This document shows, one piece after another, positions 5,287 to 10,767 of a DNA stretch of 12,085 bases. A program made the position numbers and the translations under genes. The number at the start of each line of letters is the position of its first letter. The first letter of the stretch is position 1. The stretch lies in NCBI GenBank assembly GCA_026770585.1, contig MU646438.1, positions 355,941-368,025 of the forward strand, read 5' to 3'. The notes beneath the pieces are model-generated. The model saw nothing but the letters and a program-made list of their open reading frames with translations. It was not told the DNA's origin and searched no databases. This stretch comes from Baffinella frigidus. Lineage: Eukaryota; Cryptophyceae; Cryptomonadales; Baffinellaceae.

Positions 5287-5705
5287 CTCGAGCACGCCGC
5301 GACACTGCAGTCCATGAGCAATGCGCCGCCCGATGCCATGCTCATCGAGGGTGGGGAGGTGGAGGAGGGTCCTCTGATGATCGGAGCGGGGGGCGGGGGG
5401 GAGGAGGGCGCTGTGGCCCCTGGGGGTGCGTCCGCTGGTGCGACCGCCCCTGGTGAAGGCTCGTGTGCGGACACATCTACATCGCGTGCGGGGTCGGATA
5501 CAGCCACAGAGCCGGTGGAGCCGCGTGTGGGACACGGGGGGGGTGAGGTGAAGGCGGGGGGGGGTGCTGGGAAGGAGGGGAAGAGAGAGGAGGAGGAGGA
5601 GGGCCCGTCGAGGCGGGCAGGGGGGGATATTGGGCATCAGACCAAGATTCTGTGGTCTGGGTGTATCAAGGGTGACTTGGATGAAGTTGAATCGGCGCTC
5701 CTCGA
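5287..5705 (+). CDS. Ankyrin gene exon: acidic Gly-rich linker and first ankyrin helix pair
   Basis: The exon starts after CCTTCCCCCGCAG (phase 0) and ends at CTCCTCGA before GTGCCC (phase 2). After LEHAATLQSMSNAPPDAML it has a long Gly/Ala/Glu-rich linker (including EGGEVEEGPLMIGAGGGGEE and GKREEEEEGPSRRAGG) and closes with ILWSGCIKGDLDEVESALLE. That ending matches an N-terminal ankyrin capping repeat (…AA..GDLDEV..LLE-GADV). Spliced to 6362, GA plus G makes the Glu codon and the reading continues GADVKARCSDMHG, as an ankyrin repeat should. The product is probably an intracellular scaffold; its partner cannot be inferred. A partial copy of the exon end lies in the intron at 5886-5905. Confidence 0.7.
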
Positions 5706-5737
5706 GTGCCCCCCCCCCCTCCTAACCCTCAATCATA

Positions 5738-5819
5738 CACCCTAAACCCTGAACCCTGAACCCTAAACCCTAAACCCTAAAACCTAAAACCTAAACCCTA
5801 AAACCTAAAACCCAAACCC
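5738..5819 (-). repeat. Interstitial telomeric repeats inside an intron, C-strand
   Basis: CCCTAAA and CCCTGAA units, becoming AAAACCT and AAACCCA variants to the right, occupy 5738-5819 in the first ankyrin intron (5706-6361), just after the exon end and a C-homopolymer (5709-5719). Confidence 0.9.
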
Positions 5820-5885
5820 GCCATAGCGCCCCTGCCTCTCCATTGCCTGACGCCCTCCCTCTGACTTTGCAACTTGGTGCATCCG

Positions 5886-5921
5886 GTCGAGTCGGAGCTC
5901 CTCGAGTGCCCCCCCCCCCCA
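5886..5921 (+). pseudogene. Partial copy of the 3' end of the 5287-5705 exon
   Basis: GTCGAGTCGGAGCTCCTCGA followed by GTGCC and a C-run repeats the exon end GTTGAATCGGCGCTCCTCGA plus GTGCC and C-run at 5686-5719, about 200 bases away. It would encode VESELLE and retains the same donor-like GAGTGCCC. The telomere-like tract lies between the two copies. Confidence 0.7.
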
Positions 5922-5933
5922 CCCTTCAAGATC

Positions 5934-6084
5934 CTAGCTCTGTCTCAGTCTATTTGGGCAAAGCGATTTGGTGGGCTCGGACTCTTTCCCGCTCCTAACT
6001 TATCGGGGGTTTGAGTGCCCCGTCTAAGTTATGTGTTTTTCTGAAAGTTTCTCGTATGCCGTATCCTGGAGTCCATGAACAGCC
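5934..6084 (+). mobile_element. TIR element, CTAGCTCTG family, in an ankyrin intron
   Basis: The left end CTAGCTCTGTCTCAGTC and the following about 75 bases align closely with the inverted element at 6704-6810 (shared ATTTGGTG, CTCTT.CCCGCTCC, TATCGG/GACGG). The right end (CTGGAGTCCATGAACAG) resembles that of 8766-8899 (CTGGAGTGATGCAGAG). The right terminus is diverged. A possible imperfect duplication is AGATC on the left and AGATT on the right. It lies wholly within the intron 5706-6361. Confidence 0.6.
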
Positions 6085-6361
6085 AGATTGCTTTCCCTAG
6101 GCGTTACTCATCTGCGTTGTTCCTCTTGGAGGGTGGTTTGCATCCTCGTGGGTGGGTGGTTTCCACGTGCGGCACCCCTCACTCACATGACATTCCACCA
6201 CCGGACCCTGACGTCCACACCCACCCGCCCACTCGCAACACAGACGCCGCTAGCGGATGTGAACGCGACGCGCTCTTCGCTCTTTCTGTTCTCAACACAG
6301 CCCGTTCCCCAATGTCGGTAGGCGTATACGCCCTGAACATGTGCATCACATATGGTGGCAG

Positions 6362-6463
6362 GGGCGCGGACGTGAAAGCGCGGTGCAGCGACATGCACGG
6401 GTGTGTGGCGATGCACATGGCCGCCGCGGGCGGCAGCTGCCCCATCCTCCACCGCCTCAAACG
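6362..6463 (+). CDS. Ankyrin gene exon: second ankyrin repeat
   Basis: The exon begins after GGTGGCAG and ends at CG before GTCTCC. Both junctions are phase 2. It encodes GADVKARCSDMHGCVAMHMA then AAGGSCPILHRLKR, a full ankyrin repeat in which the usual T-P-L-H is V-A-M-H while the A-A-A-G-G turn and the second helix are kept. Splicing to 6849 gives LKR-C-GAKVEPRDEIGNTPLH. A short copy of the exon end (CCTCCACCGCCTCAA) recurs at 6549-6563 in the following intron. The donor is weak beyond GT, as for the other ankyrin exons here. Confidence 0.7.
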
Positions 6464-6548
6464 GTCTCCCCACGCCTTTCCGTCAAACTGTCCAGACTCC
6501 TTTCGCCCCCAGACCCACCGGGATGCGATTGCGAGCTGGATGAAACCT

Positions 6549-6563
6549 CCTCCACCGCCTCAA
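6549..6563 (+). repeat. Short intronic copy of the 6362-6463 exon end
   Basis: The 15 bases CCTCCACCGCCTCAA occur at the exon end (6446-6460) and again here, about 100 bases into the intron. The match is short and could be chance, but it fits the pattern of partial exon copies seen elsewhere in the window. Confidence 0.4.
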
Positions 6564-6703
6564 GAGGCCCATACTCCTTTCCCTCCCGAAGCTAACGCCG
6601 CCACGTCCGATCGGCTCCCGGGGTTCATGTGGGTGATGATGCAGCGGTGTTTCATGTTCAGTGGAGCGAGAGCGGTGACAGAGGGAGGTGCCACGTTAGC
6701 ATA

Positions 6704-6810
6704 GTTTGACGTTCTGGGTGTGTGGTATGGTACGCATCCGTCAACTTTGGAGCGGGGAAGAGCCCGGTCTCACCAAATTGGTGAGACCAGATGGACTGAG
6801 GCAGAGCTAG
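6704..6810 (-). mobile_element. TIR element, CTAGCTCTG family, in the next ankyrin intron
   Basis: Read on the minus strand it starts CTAGCTCTGCCTCAGTCCAT and contains the perfect palindrome GGTCTCACCAA-A-TTGGTGAGACC (6766-6788). It then matches the 8766 element through CTCTT.CCCGCTC, GTTGACGG and the CCACACACCCAG block. The distal terminus is degraded and no target duplication is visible. It ends 38 bases before the acceptor at 6848, inside intron 6464-6848. Confidence 0.7.
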
Positions 6811-6848
6811 TCGTCCTGACCCCCCCGGGATGACACCCCTTGGCACAG

Positions 6849-6912
6849 GTGCGGGGCGAAGGTGGAACCGCGCGACGAGATCGGCAACACCCCCCTCCAC
6901 TTCGCTGCCGCG
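6849..6912 (+). CDS. Ankyrin gene exon: third ankyrin repeat, first half
   Basis: After TTGGCACAG (6848) the exon completes a codon and encodes CGAKVEPRDEIGNTPLHFAA-A. This is the clearest ankyrin signature in the window: G-A-x-V, then D-x-x-G-N-T-P-L-H-x-A-A-A. It is taken to end at GCG before GTCCCC (phase 0), because the next residues (VPSHPSRL, then TAG) do not fit the fold. The second helix of this repeat must come from another exon; 7166-7206 is the candidate. Confidence 0.65.
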
Positions 6913-6949
6913 GTCCCCTCCCACCCGTCTCGTTTGTAGATTTCCTCTC

Positions 6950-7122
6950 TCGCACCCCCCCCGCTCGCACACTCGCGCACACTCGCTGGTACCCTCGCAC
7001 CCACCCTCTCGCGTGTACCCTTGCGTGTACTCTTTCTCGAACCCTCGCTCCCACCCTGCCTCCCACCCTCGCTCCTACCCTCGCTCCCACCCTCGCTCCC
7101 ACCCTCGCTCGTTCCCCCGTGC
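6950..7122. repeat. CCCTCGCTCCCA minisatellite
   Basis: About a dozen imperfect 12-base and shorter units of CCCTCGCTCCCA, with CGCACACT and GTGTACCC variants on the left, fill 6950-7122 in the intron after the third-repeat exon. It supplies a long pyrimidine-rich tract before the acceptor region at 7136-7165. Confidence 0.85.
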
Positions 7123-7165
7123 CACCTTTTTTGCAGCCGTGTCTGGTGTGTGGCCTTGTTTGCAG

Positions 7166-7206
7166 CACCCCCCGGCGTGGTGTGTGTGTGGCTGGCGCAC
7201 TGCAGC
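7166..7206 (+). CDS. Possible ankyrin exon: second helix of the third repeat
   Basis: Between TTGTTTGCAG (7165) and a GT at 7207 there are 41 bases that join the flanking exons with correct phases (0 in, 2 out) and restore a near-canonical 31-residue ankyrin spacing from EIGNTPLH to NDDGQNPAD. In that frame the peptide is HPPAWCVCGWRTA, which is a poor helix. Read one base later, the same DNA gives PPGVVCVWLAHCS, an excellent ankyrin helix (VV..L..H). The six-C run at 7168-7173 is the obvious place for a one-base length change. So the exon is probable, but its frame, and perhaps its boundaries, are uncertain. Confidence 0.4.
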
Positions 7207-7263
7207 GTGATGCGCGAGCGGGGCGCGTTCGGACCGGCGCTTGGAGGGTTATGCGTGCACATT

Positions 7264-7408
7264 CAGCTTCGGAGCTTCGGAGCGTTGGCGCGTTGGCGCT
7301 TTGGAACTTTGGGGGAAACTGAGTGGACGTCAACTTTGGAGGAAACTGAGTTTCGGGAACTGAGTGGACGTCGAGCGATGGTGCTTTGGAGCTTTGGAGG
7401 AAACTGAT
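7264..7408. repeat. Tandem CTTTGGAGGAAACTGA repeat cluster
   Basis: Short units CTTCGGAG, GTTGGCG and CTTTGGA(G)GGAAACTGA(GTGGACGTC) repeat several times between 7264 and 7408, with GTGGACGTCAA and GTGGACGTCGA as longer shared blocks. It is intronic between the ankyrin exons at 7166-7206 and 8102. I see no gene in the rest of 7409-7790. Confidence 0.7.
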
Positions 7409-7793
7409 GTGCGGGCGCTGAGGGCCTCTGGGGGAAGCAGGGGGGGCACTCGGAAGCCACGGAGGTTCTCATGTCGATGGGTGCACGGTGGGCCGTCCCC
7501 TCCCACACCCCACCTGCCTTCCCTACTCAACTATTTGGGTCGTTTGGCTGTGGCGGATTTTTACTGTACCAGAGGTCGCTAGTTTCCGGTGGCTCCGTGG
7601 AACAAATCGAGGGTTCACCGAAACGATCACAACACTTGACTCCGGCGGCTGGTCCGTCCTTTGAACCAGCGTTGGGAACATTGCACGTGCGCCATTGCGA
7701 CTGTGGGAATTGAGAATGCTTGCCAAGACAGCTAAAAATGTGTAAACGCTGGGGTTCCAGAGGTCTACGCACGGCGCCGAGGGGTGGTGCTAA

Positions 7794-7970
7794 TGCCAAA
7801 AGCTTCCGCCAGCGGACCACCTAGGTGGTCCGCTGGCGAGGGACTTACAGGCTCTAAGACAGTTTCAAAAGCAACTTCAGGACTTTTGACATCCTAAATT
7901 GTTTTCCTTCATAAATTTTGTACGGAGTCGCGTCCAAATAAGGGGTTCGCTGGCGAAAGCTTTTTGCATG
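7794..7970. mobile_element. Second TIR element family, ATGC(C/A)AAAAGCTT ends
   Basis: The left terminus ATGCCAAAAGCTTCCGCCAG CGGACC pairs with the inverted right terminus ATGCAAAAAGCTTTCGCCAG CGAACC over about 30 bases with few mismatches. The interior is AT-rich (TTTCAAAAG, AAATTGTTTTCC). A perfect 32-bp palindrome (7807-7838) overlaps the left terminus. No clear target duplication is visible, and nothing is encoded. Confidence 0.65.
7807..7838. repeat. Perfect 32-bp palindrome
   Basis: The half-site CGCCAGCGGACCACCT is followed without spacer by its exact reverse complement, centred on CCTAGG. It could extrude as a cruciform, or fold as a tight RNA hairpin in the intron transcript. Confidence 0.9.
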
Positions 7971-8101
7971 AGTGCGTCTCACACACGCGTGCCGCGGGGT
8001 CTGAGTGGGTGCGACCCTCTCAGACGCACCAATCATTCTTTCGGGTTTACAGTTTAGAGTGTAGGGTGACGAGTGAACTGAGTCACGATGTACTCCCGCA
8101 G

Positions 8102-8150
8102 GGTGATGTTGGCCAACGACGACGGACAGAACCCCGCCGACATGGCTGAG
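8102..8150 (+). CDS. Ankyrin gene exon: fourth ankyrin repeat, first half
   Basis: After TACTCCCGCAG (8101) the exon completes a codon and encodes VMLANDDGQNPADMAE, the start of an ankyrin repeat (x-V-x-x-x-N-D-D-G-Q-x-P-x-D-x-A). It ends at GAG before GTGCCG, phase 0. Splicing to 8659 gives …ADMAE-VEGHLHLAKTLEEH, an exact ankyrin continuation. The G-A-D of the previous loop is shortened here. Confidence 0.65.
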
Positions 8151-8157
8151 GTGCCGC

Positions 8158-8330
8158 CCACCTCCTCTCCCGCGTCCTCCTCTCTCAGGAGGAACGGAGT
8201 GAGAGGCCCACAGCCTCTCGCTCCTCCTTTTCCATGCCTGGCCTCTCCTCCTCTCCCTCCTCTAGCATCCCAGGCCTCTCACTGATGATTTTTTTGGAGA
8301 ACCATAAAGCCTCTCACTCATACGTACACG
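8158..8330. repeat. CCTCTC-rich low-complexity stretch
   Basis: The intron after the 8102-8150 exon contains many CCTCTC and GGCCTCTC motifs, with a small stem (CCTCTCTCAGGAGG). Apart from the telomere-like tract at 8419-8461 I see no other structure in 8151-8540. Confidence 0.5.
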
Positions 8331-8418
8331 AGCCAGCCTCGGGTTTCATGTGTTTTCTCCAGCACGACTAGGAATCGTTTCCGGCCGAGAACCTGCACGG
8401 AAGCTCCGCGCCTCCTCT

Positions 8419-8461
8419 GGTTAGGGTTGGGGGTTAAGGGTTGCGGGTAAGGGTTAAGGGT
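8419..8461 (+). repeat. Short degenerate telomere-like tract, G-strand
   Basis: GGTTAGGGTTGGGGGTTAAGGG and GGTAAGGGTTAAGGG units. It has the opposite polarity to the intronic tracts at 5738 and 9478. Confidence 0.7.
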
Positions 8462-8557
8462 GTGCACAGGTAATGACGCCCCACCCCAAGTGGCGGTTCA
8501 AAATATCGCGATGGCCCATCTGACTGGAGGGGCGGTAGGCTGTTTCGCAATGGGCAG

Positions 8558-8578
8558 GTTGAAGGGCACCTCCACCTG
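8558..8578 (+). pseudogene. Partial copy of the start of the 8659 exon
   Basis: CAG followed by GTTGAAGGGCACCTCCACCT repeats the acceptor and first 21 bases of the exon at 8659 (VEGHLHL), then diverges into ATCTGCAGC. The spacing to the real exon is 101 bases. Confidence 0.65.
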
Positions 8579-8658
8579 ATCTGCAGCATATCTCGAGGAT
8601 TCGCTGCTCCGAATCCCCTCCCCCTGAACCCACTAACCCCCTCACCCCTATCCCCCAG

Positions 8659-8726
8659 GTGGAAGGGCACCTACACCTGGCCAAAACACTCGAAGAGCAT
8701 TTCCAAGTCCTCCTTACCCGTCGCAG
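8659..8726 (+). CDS. Ankyrin gene exon: fourth repeat, closing helices
   Basis: The exon follows CTATCCCCCAG and encodes VEGHLHLAKTLEEHFQVLLT then RRR, ending at CGCAG before GTCTAG (phase 2). The segment is the second half of an ankyrin repeat plus a basic cap. It is the copy whose phase fits the upstream exon (8150, phase 0). A second copy of most of it lies at 8900-8951. It can be spliced to the acceptor at 9082, giving LLTRRRCGQPKAPR without a frame break. Confidence 0.65.
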
Positions 8727-8765
8727 GTCTAGCCCTGAACCCGCACCCCTAACCTCATGCACCTG

Positions 8766-8899
8766 CTAGCTCTGGCTTGGTCTTTGTTCTCACCAATTCG
8801 GTGAGACCAGGCTCTTTTTCGCTCGAAAGTTGACGGGTTTGTACCACACACCCAGCATGTCAACTTTAGAATAGTCGGTCAACTGGAGTGATGCAGAGC
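8766..8899 (-). mobile_element. TIR element, CTAGCTCTG family, with ACCTG target duplication
   Basis: A 134-bp element starts CTAGCTCTGGCTTGG and ends GTGATGCAGAGC, flanked by ACCTG at 8761-8765 and 8900-8904. On the minus strand the target reads CAGGT, again an AG|GT type site. It carries the palindrome TCTCACCAATTCGGTGAGA near 8789-8807 and shares its body with the 6704-6810 element (CCACACACCC, GTCAACTTT). It sits inside an exon copy, splitting CACCTG from GCCAAGACACTC. Confidence 0.8.
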
Positions 8900-8951
8900 A
8901 CCTGGCCAAGACACTCGAAGAGCATTTCCAAGTCCTCCTCACCCGCCGCAG
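8900..8951 (+). pseudogene. Second copy of the 8659 ankyrin exon, interrupted by an element
   Basis: CACCTGGCCAAGACACTCGA and the rest up to CGCAG repeats 8673-8726 with five substitutions, mostly synonymous (HLAKTLEEHFQVLLTRR is unchanged). Its 5' part is cut by the element ending at 8899. An AG at 8895-8896 could act as an acceptor, but its phase does not fit the upstream exon. It is likely a non-used duplicate, or an alternative exon. Confidence 0.6.
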
Positions 8952-8953
8952 GT

Positions 8954-9079
8954 CTACCTCTGCAGTTCTGCCTGAGTAAAATTGGGCTTGCCATAAGTAT
9001 ATTTCAGTTGCAAATTTGTACCAGATTTCCTGCTCTGATGTATTCTATGGCGAGCCCAGTTTCACTTAGGCAGAGGTAG
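8954..9079. mobile_element. Introner-like TIR element at an exon-internal AGGT site
   Basis: This 126-bp element begins CTACCTCTGC (then an extra 7-8 bases) CCTGAGTAAAATTGGGCTTG. Inverted from its right end it reads CTACCTCTGCCTAAGTGAAA then CTGGGCTCGCCATAG. Flanks are CAGGT (8949-8953) and GAGGT (9080-9084), four of five bases identical. Splicing at AG|GT in each flank (intron 8952-9082) would remove the element and give CGCAG|GTGCGG, keeping the ankyrin frame (TRRRCGQPKAPR). It is AT-rich, as introns often are, and non-coding. Confidence 0.8.
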
Positions 9080-9082
9080 GAG

Positions 9083-9125
9083 GTGCGGCCAGCCGAAAGC
9101 GCCACGCGTGCGTGATCAAGCGCCT
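9083..9125 (+). CDS. Small linker exon after the ankyrin repeats
   Basis: From the AG|GT at 9082 the frame inherited from the ankyrin exon (phase 2) encodes CGQPKAPRVRDQAP. Two donors would both give the phase 0 needed by the next exon: CGC|GTGCGT at 9107, or CCT|GTACGG at 9125. Without either, the frame stops at a TAG about ten codons later, so a shorter protein ending here is the alternative. The peptide is short and basic, and no function can be assigned. Confidence 0.4.
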
Positions 9126-9365
9126 GTACGGGACGGCGGGCCTATGCCACGCTAGTCCGCACAATCTGCCTTCCCACAGCAGGGCGCCAACTTGCCATTT
9201 CCGGAGTGGGTTAGGGGTGGGTGGTGCAGACGGTGCGGGGTTGAGCGGGGATATAATGATACCTGCTAACGTTTGGAGCGTGCACATTCCGAGTCTCGAA
9301 ATGTCCCAAAGAAAACGTATCCGAAAAATGTTCGGGTCTTCGGAAGGTCTTCGTACTACGGTAGG

Positions 9366-9405
9366 ACCCTAGGGCGGTGCGTGTCCTTGATTTCGAGTAA
9401 CCCCC
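9366..9405 (-). repeat. Half copy of the TTACTCGAAAT foldback family
   Basis: CCTAGGGCGGTGCGTGTCCT then TGATTTCGAGTAACCCC matches the right arms of the complete foldbacks at 11092-11196 and 11499-11610. The left arm is not recognisable beyond a weak CTCGAAATG near 9296. Bases 9126-9365 otherwise show no convincing gene. Confidence 0.7.
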
Positions 9406-9477
9406 GGAGTGGGGTTGTGGCAGGTACACGAGCGACGAGGCCGTGATGGTCACTGCCGAGCCCACCGAAGAGGTCCT

Positions 9478-9821
9478 ACACCCTAAGCCCTGAACCCTGA
9501 ACCCTAAACCCTGAACCCTGAACCCTGAACCCTAAACCCTGAAACCTAAACACTCAACACTCAACACTCAAATACTCAACTCTGAACATTGAACCCTAAA
9601 CCCCAAACCCCAAACCCTAAACCCTAAACCCTAAACCCTAAACCCTAAACCCTAAACCCCAAACACTCAGCCATAAACCCTAAACCCTAAACCCTCATTC
9701 ATAAACCCTCAACCGCACACCCTAAACCCCAAACCCTAAACCCTAAACCCCAAACCCTAAACCCTAAACCCTAAACCCCAAACCCCAAACCCCAAACCCC
9801 AAACCCCAAACCCCAAACCCC
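9478..9821 (-). repeat. Long interstitial telomeric array, C-strand
   Basis: About 340 bases of CCCTAAA with CCCTGAA, CACTCAA, CCCCAAA and CCATAAA variants. The left part is degenerate, the centre has up to seven perfect CCCTAAA units, and the right end is a run of nine CCCCAAA-type units. It is the longest telomere-like tract in the window and, in the exon model, is intronic. Confidence 0.95.
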
Positions 9822-9840
9822 CTGTGAACACGGTGTGCAG

Positions 9841-9894
9841 AAGGATGTGCAACGGACATTGCAGGGGTTGGAGGTGGGGGAGAAGCGTGCCTAG
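9841..9894 (+). pseudogene. Broken upstream copy of the 10007 exon
   Basis: After GGTGTGCAG the sequence encodes KDVQRTLQGLEVGEKRA and then TAG. The exon at 10007 encodes EDVQRTLRGLEVEEERA and continues. The two are 166 bases apart and share acceptor context (GTGCAG). This copy is terminated early, so it is the likely non-functional duplicate. Confidence 0.7.
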
Positions 9895-10006
9895 GTGCCG
9901 TGCGTCATCGTGCCTGCCGAGCACACGCGGCACACGCGGCGTGAGTTTCAGAGTCCGGGCAGGCACCGTACCGCGCCAACAAACGTGAATCGATGACATG
10001 GTGCAG

Positions 10007-10084
10007 GAGGATGTGCAACGGACATTGCGGGGGTTGGAAGTGGAGGAGGAGCGTGCCTCCGTCCGCGCCCGCGCCCGCGCTAAG
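10007..10084 (+). CDS. Charged helical exon, EDVQRTLRGLEVEEERASV
   Basis: Between CATGGTGCAG (10006) and AAG|GTACGC (10084|10085) there are 26 codons encoding EDVQRTLRGLEVEEERASVR then ARARAK. It is phase 0 on both sides. Spliced to 11622 it reads RARARAK-EPAPPSDKIKKV, a natural run into a basic tail. It resembles the end of the exon at 4872-5089 (ADVQR…RARERQAK|GT), suggesting an old internal duplication or similar heptad-like helices. A diverged repeat of its 3' end (GCCCGCGCCCGCGCCCGCGC then CAGTTACAC) lies at about 10848-10877. It probably forms a charged helix. Confidence 0.6.
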
Positions 10085-10156
10085 GTACGCCCCCCCCCCC
10101 GATTGACCCTGCTTGTTGCATACGGTACCATCCTACGGAATTCCGGGATTAGGACG

Positions 10157-10334
10157 CCGGGATTTCATCCGGTCAGGTATTTGATATAAATGGTTCGGAG
10201 TTCCCCGAATGAACGAAATTTACAACACGTTTGATCATACTAGTAATAATAAGGGTTGGACGTGCCAAACGTGTAGTAAATTTCGTGCATTCGGGGGACT
10301 CCGAACCATTCAAATCAAATATCTGACCGGATGA
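10157..10334. mobile_element. Long-TIR foldback element with 10-bp target duplication
   Basis: The left arm, beginning CATCCGGTCAGGTATTTGAT and running about 70 bases through GGTTCGGAGTTCCCCGAATG to ACACGTTTGA, is matched by the inverted right arm (CATCCGGTCAGATATTTGAT … GGTTCGGAGTCCCCCGAATG … ACACGTTTGG), with only a short loop. GATTAGGACG occurs on both sides (10147-10156 and 10335-10344). Long arms with a 9-11 bp duplication are typical of Mutator-like non-autonomous elements; that class is an inference. Nine extra bases separate the left duplication from the arm. Confidence 0.8.
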
Positions 10335-10420
10335 GATTAGGACGTCCACCCTTACGCGCCCTCGCTCCCTTCCCGGATGGACCCTGCCGTCGAACCTGCG
10401 CGGCGTGATGCATGGTGTCC

Positions 10421-10498
10421 CAATTGATTTAATTATGATTCATAAGTAAATTTACCTATGCCATAGTAATCTGTCCTATGATTTCTCCTATCAATTGA
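10421..10498. repeat. AT-rich small foldback with CAATTGAT ends
   Basis: CAATTGAT at 10421 and ATCAATTG at 10490 bound a 78-base AT-rich stretch with further partial pairing (ATTATGATT against ATCATAGG). It could be a very small inverted-repeat element. Confidence 0.5.
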
Positions 10499-10562
10499 CT
10501 TTTGATTCTGGAGCACCTCCGAGTGGCTCCGCGCACCAACGCCGCGCACGGGTACGCCCCCC

Positions 10563-10650
10563 CCCCACGATTTCATCCGGTCGAGTATTCAAGTTAAATA
10601 CGATCCGGGCGATCTGGCAACGAAAATTACTACACACTTGGTGCATACAA
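10563..10650 (+). repeat. Solo arm related to the 10157-10334 element
   Basis: GATTTCATCCGGTCGAGTAT, then after a diverged middle ACGAAAATTACTACACACTTGG, matches one arm of the foldback in order and spacing. The other arm is missing. Confidence 0.6.
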
Positions 10651-10726
10651 GTAGCAAGGGGGTACGCCCCCTCGCTCCCTTCCTTGATTGGTTTGATCTC
10701 GGAATGTACCAGAATCTGTCATGATT

Positions 10727-10767
10727 AATGCTATTTTAAGGCTTCTTGTTATGCCTAAAATAGCATT
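10727..10767. repeat. Hairpin with 15-16 bp stem
   Basis: AATGCTATTTTAAGGC and GCCTAAAATAGCATT pair completely except for one unpaired base, with a 10-base loop. It lies within intron 10085-11621. Confidence 0.8.

Noticed and set aside
5125-5637. Minus-strand frame of 170 codons
   Set aside because: It is antisense to the acidic Gly-rich ankyrin exon, which has good splice sites and a natural protein continuation on the plus strand.
6770-7333. Minus-strand frames with GARVGARVGARV or EGGSEGGSEG repeats
   Set aside because: These are translations of the CCCTCGCTCCCA minisatellite on the other strand; any frame through a 12-base repeat without stops stays open.
9478-9821. CRISPR-like direct repeat array
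   Set aside because: Units are 7 bases with no unique spacers. This is a telomere-like microsatellite in a eukaryotic setting.
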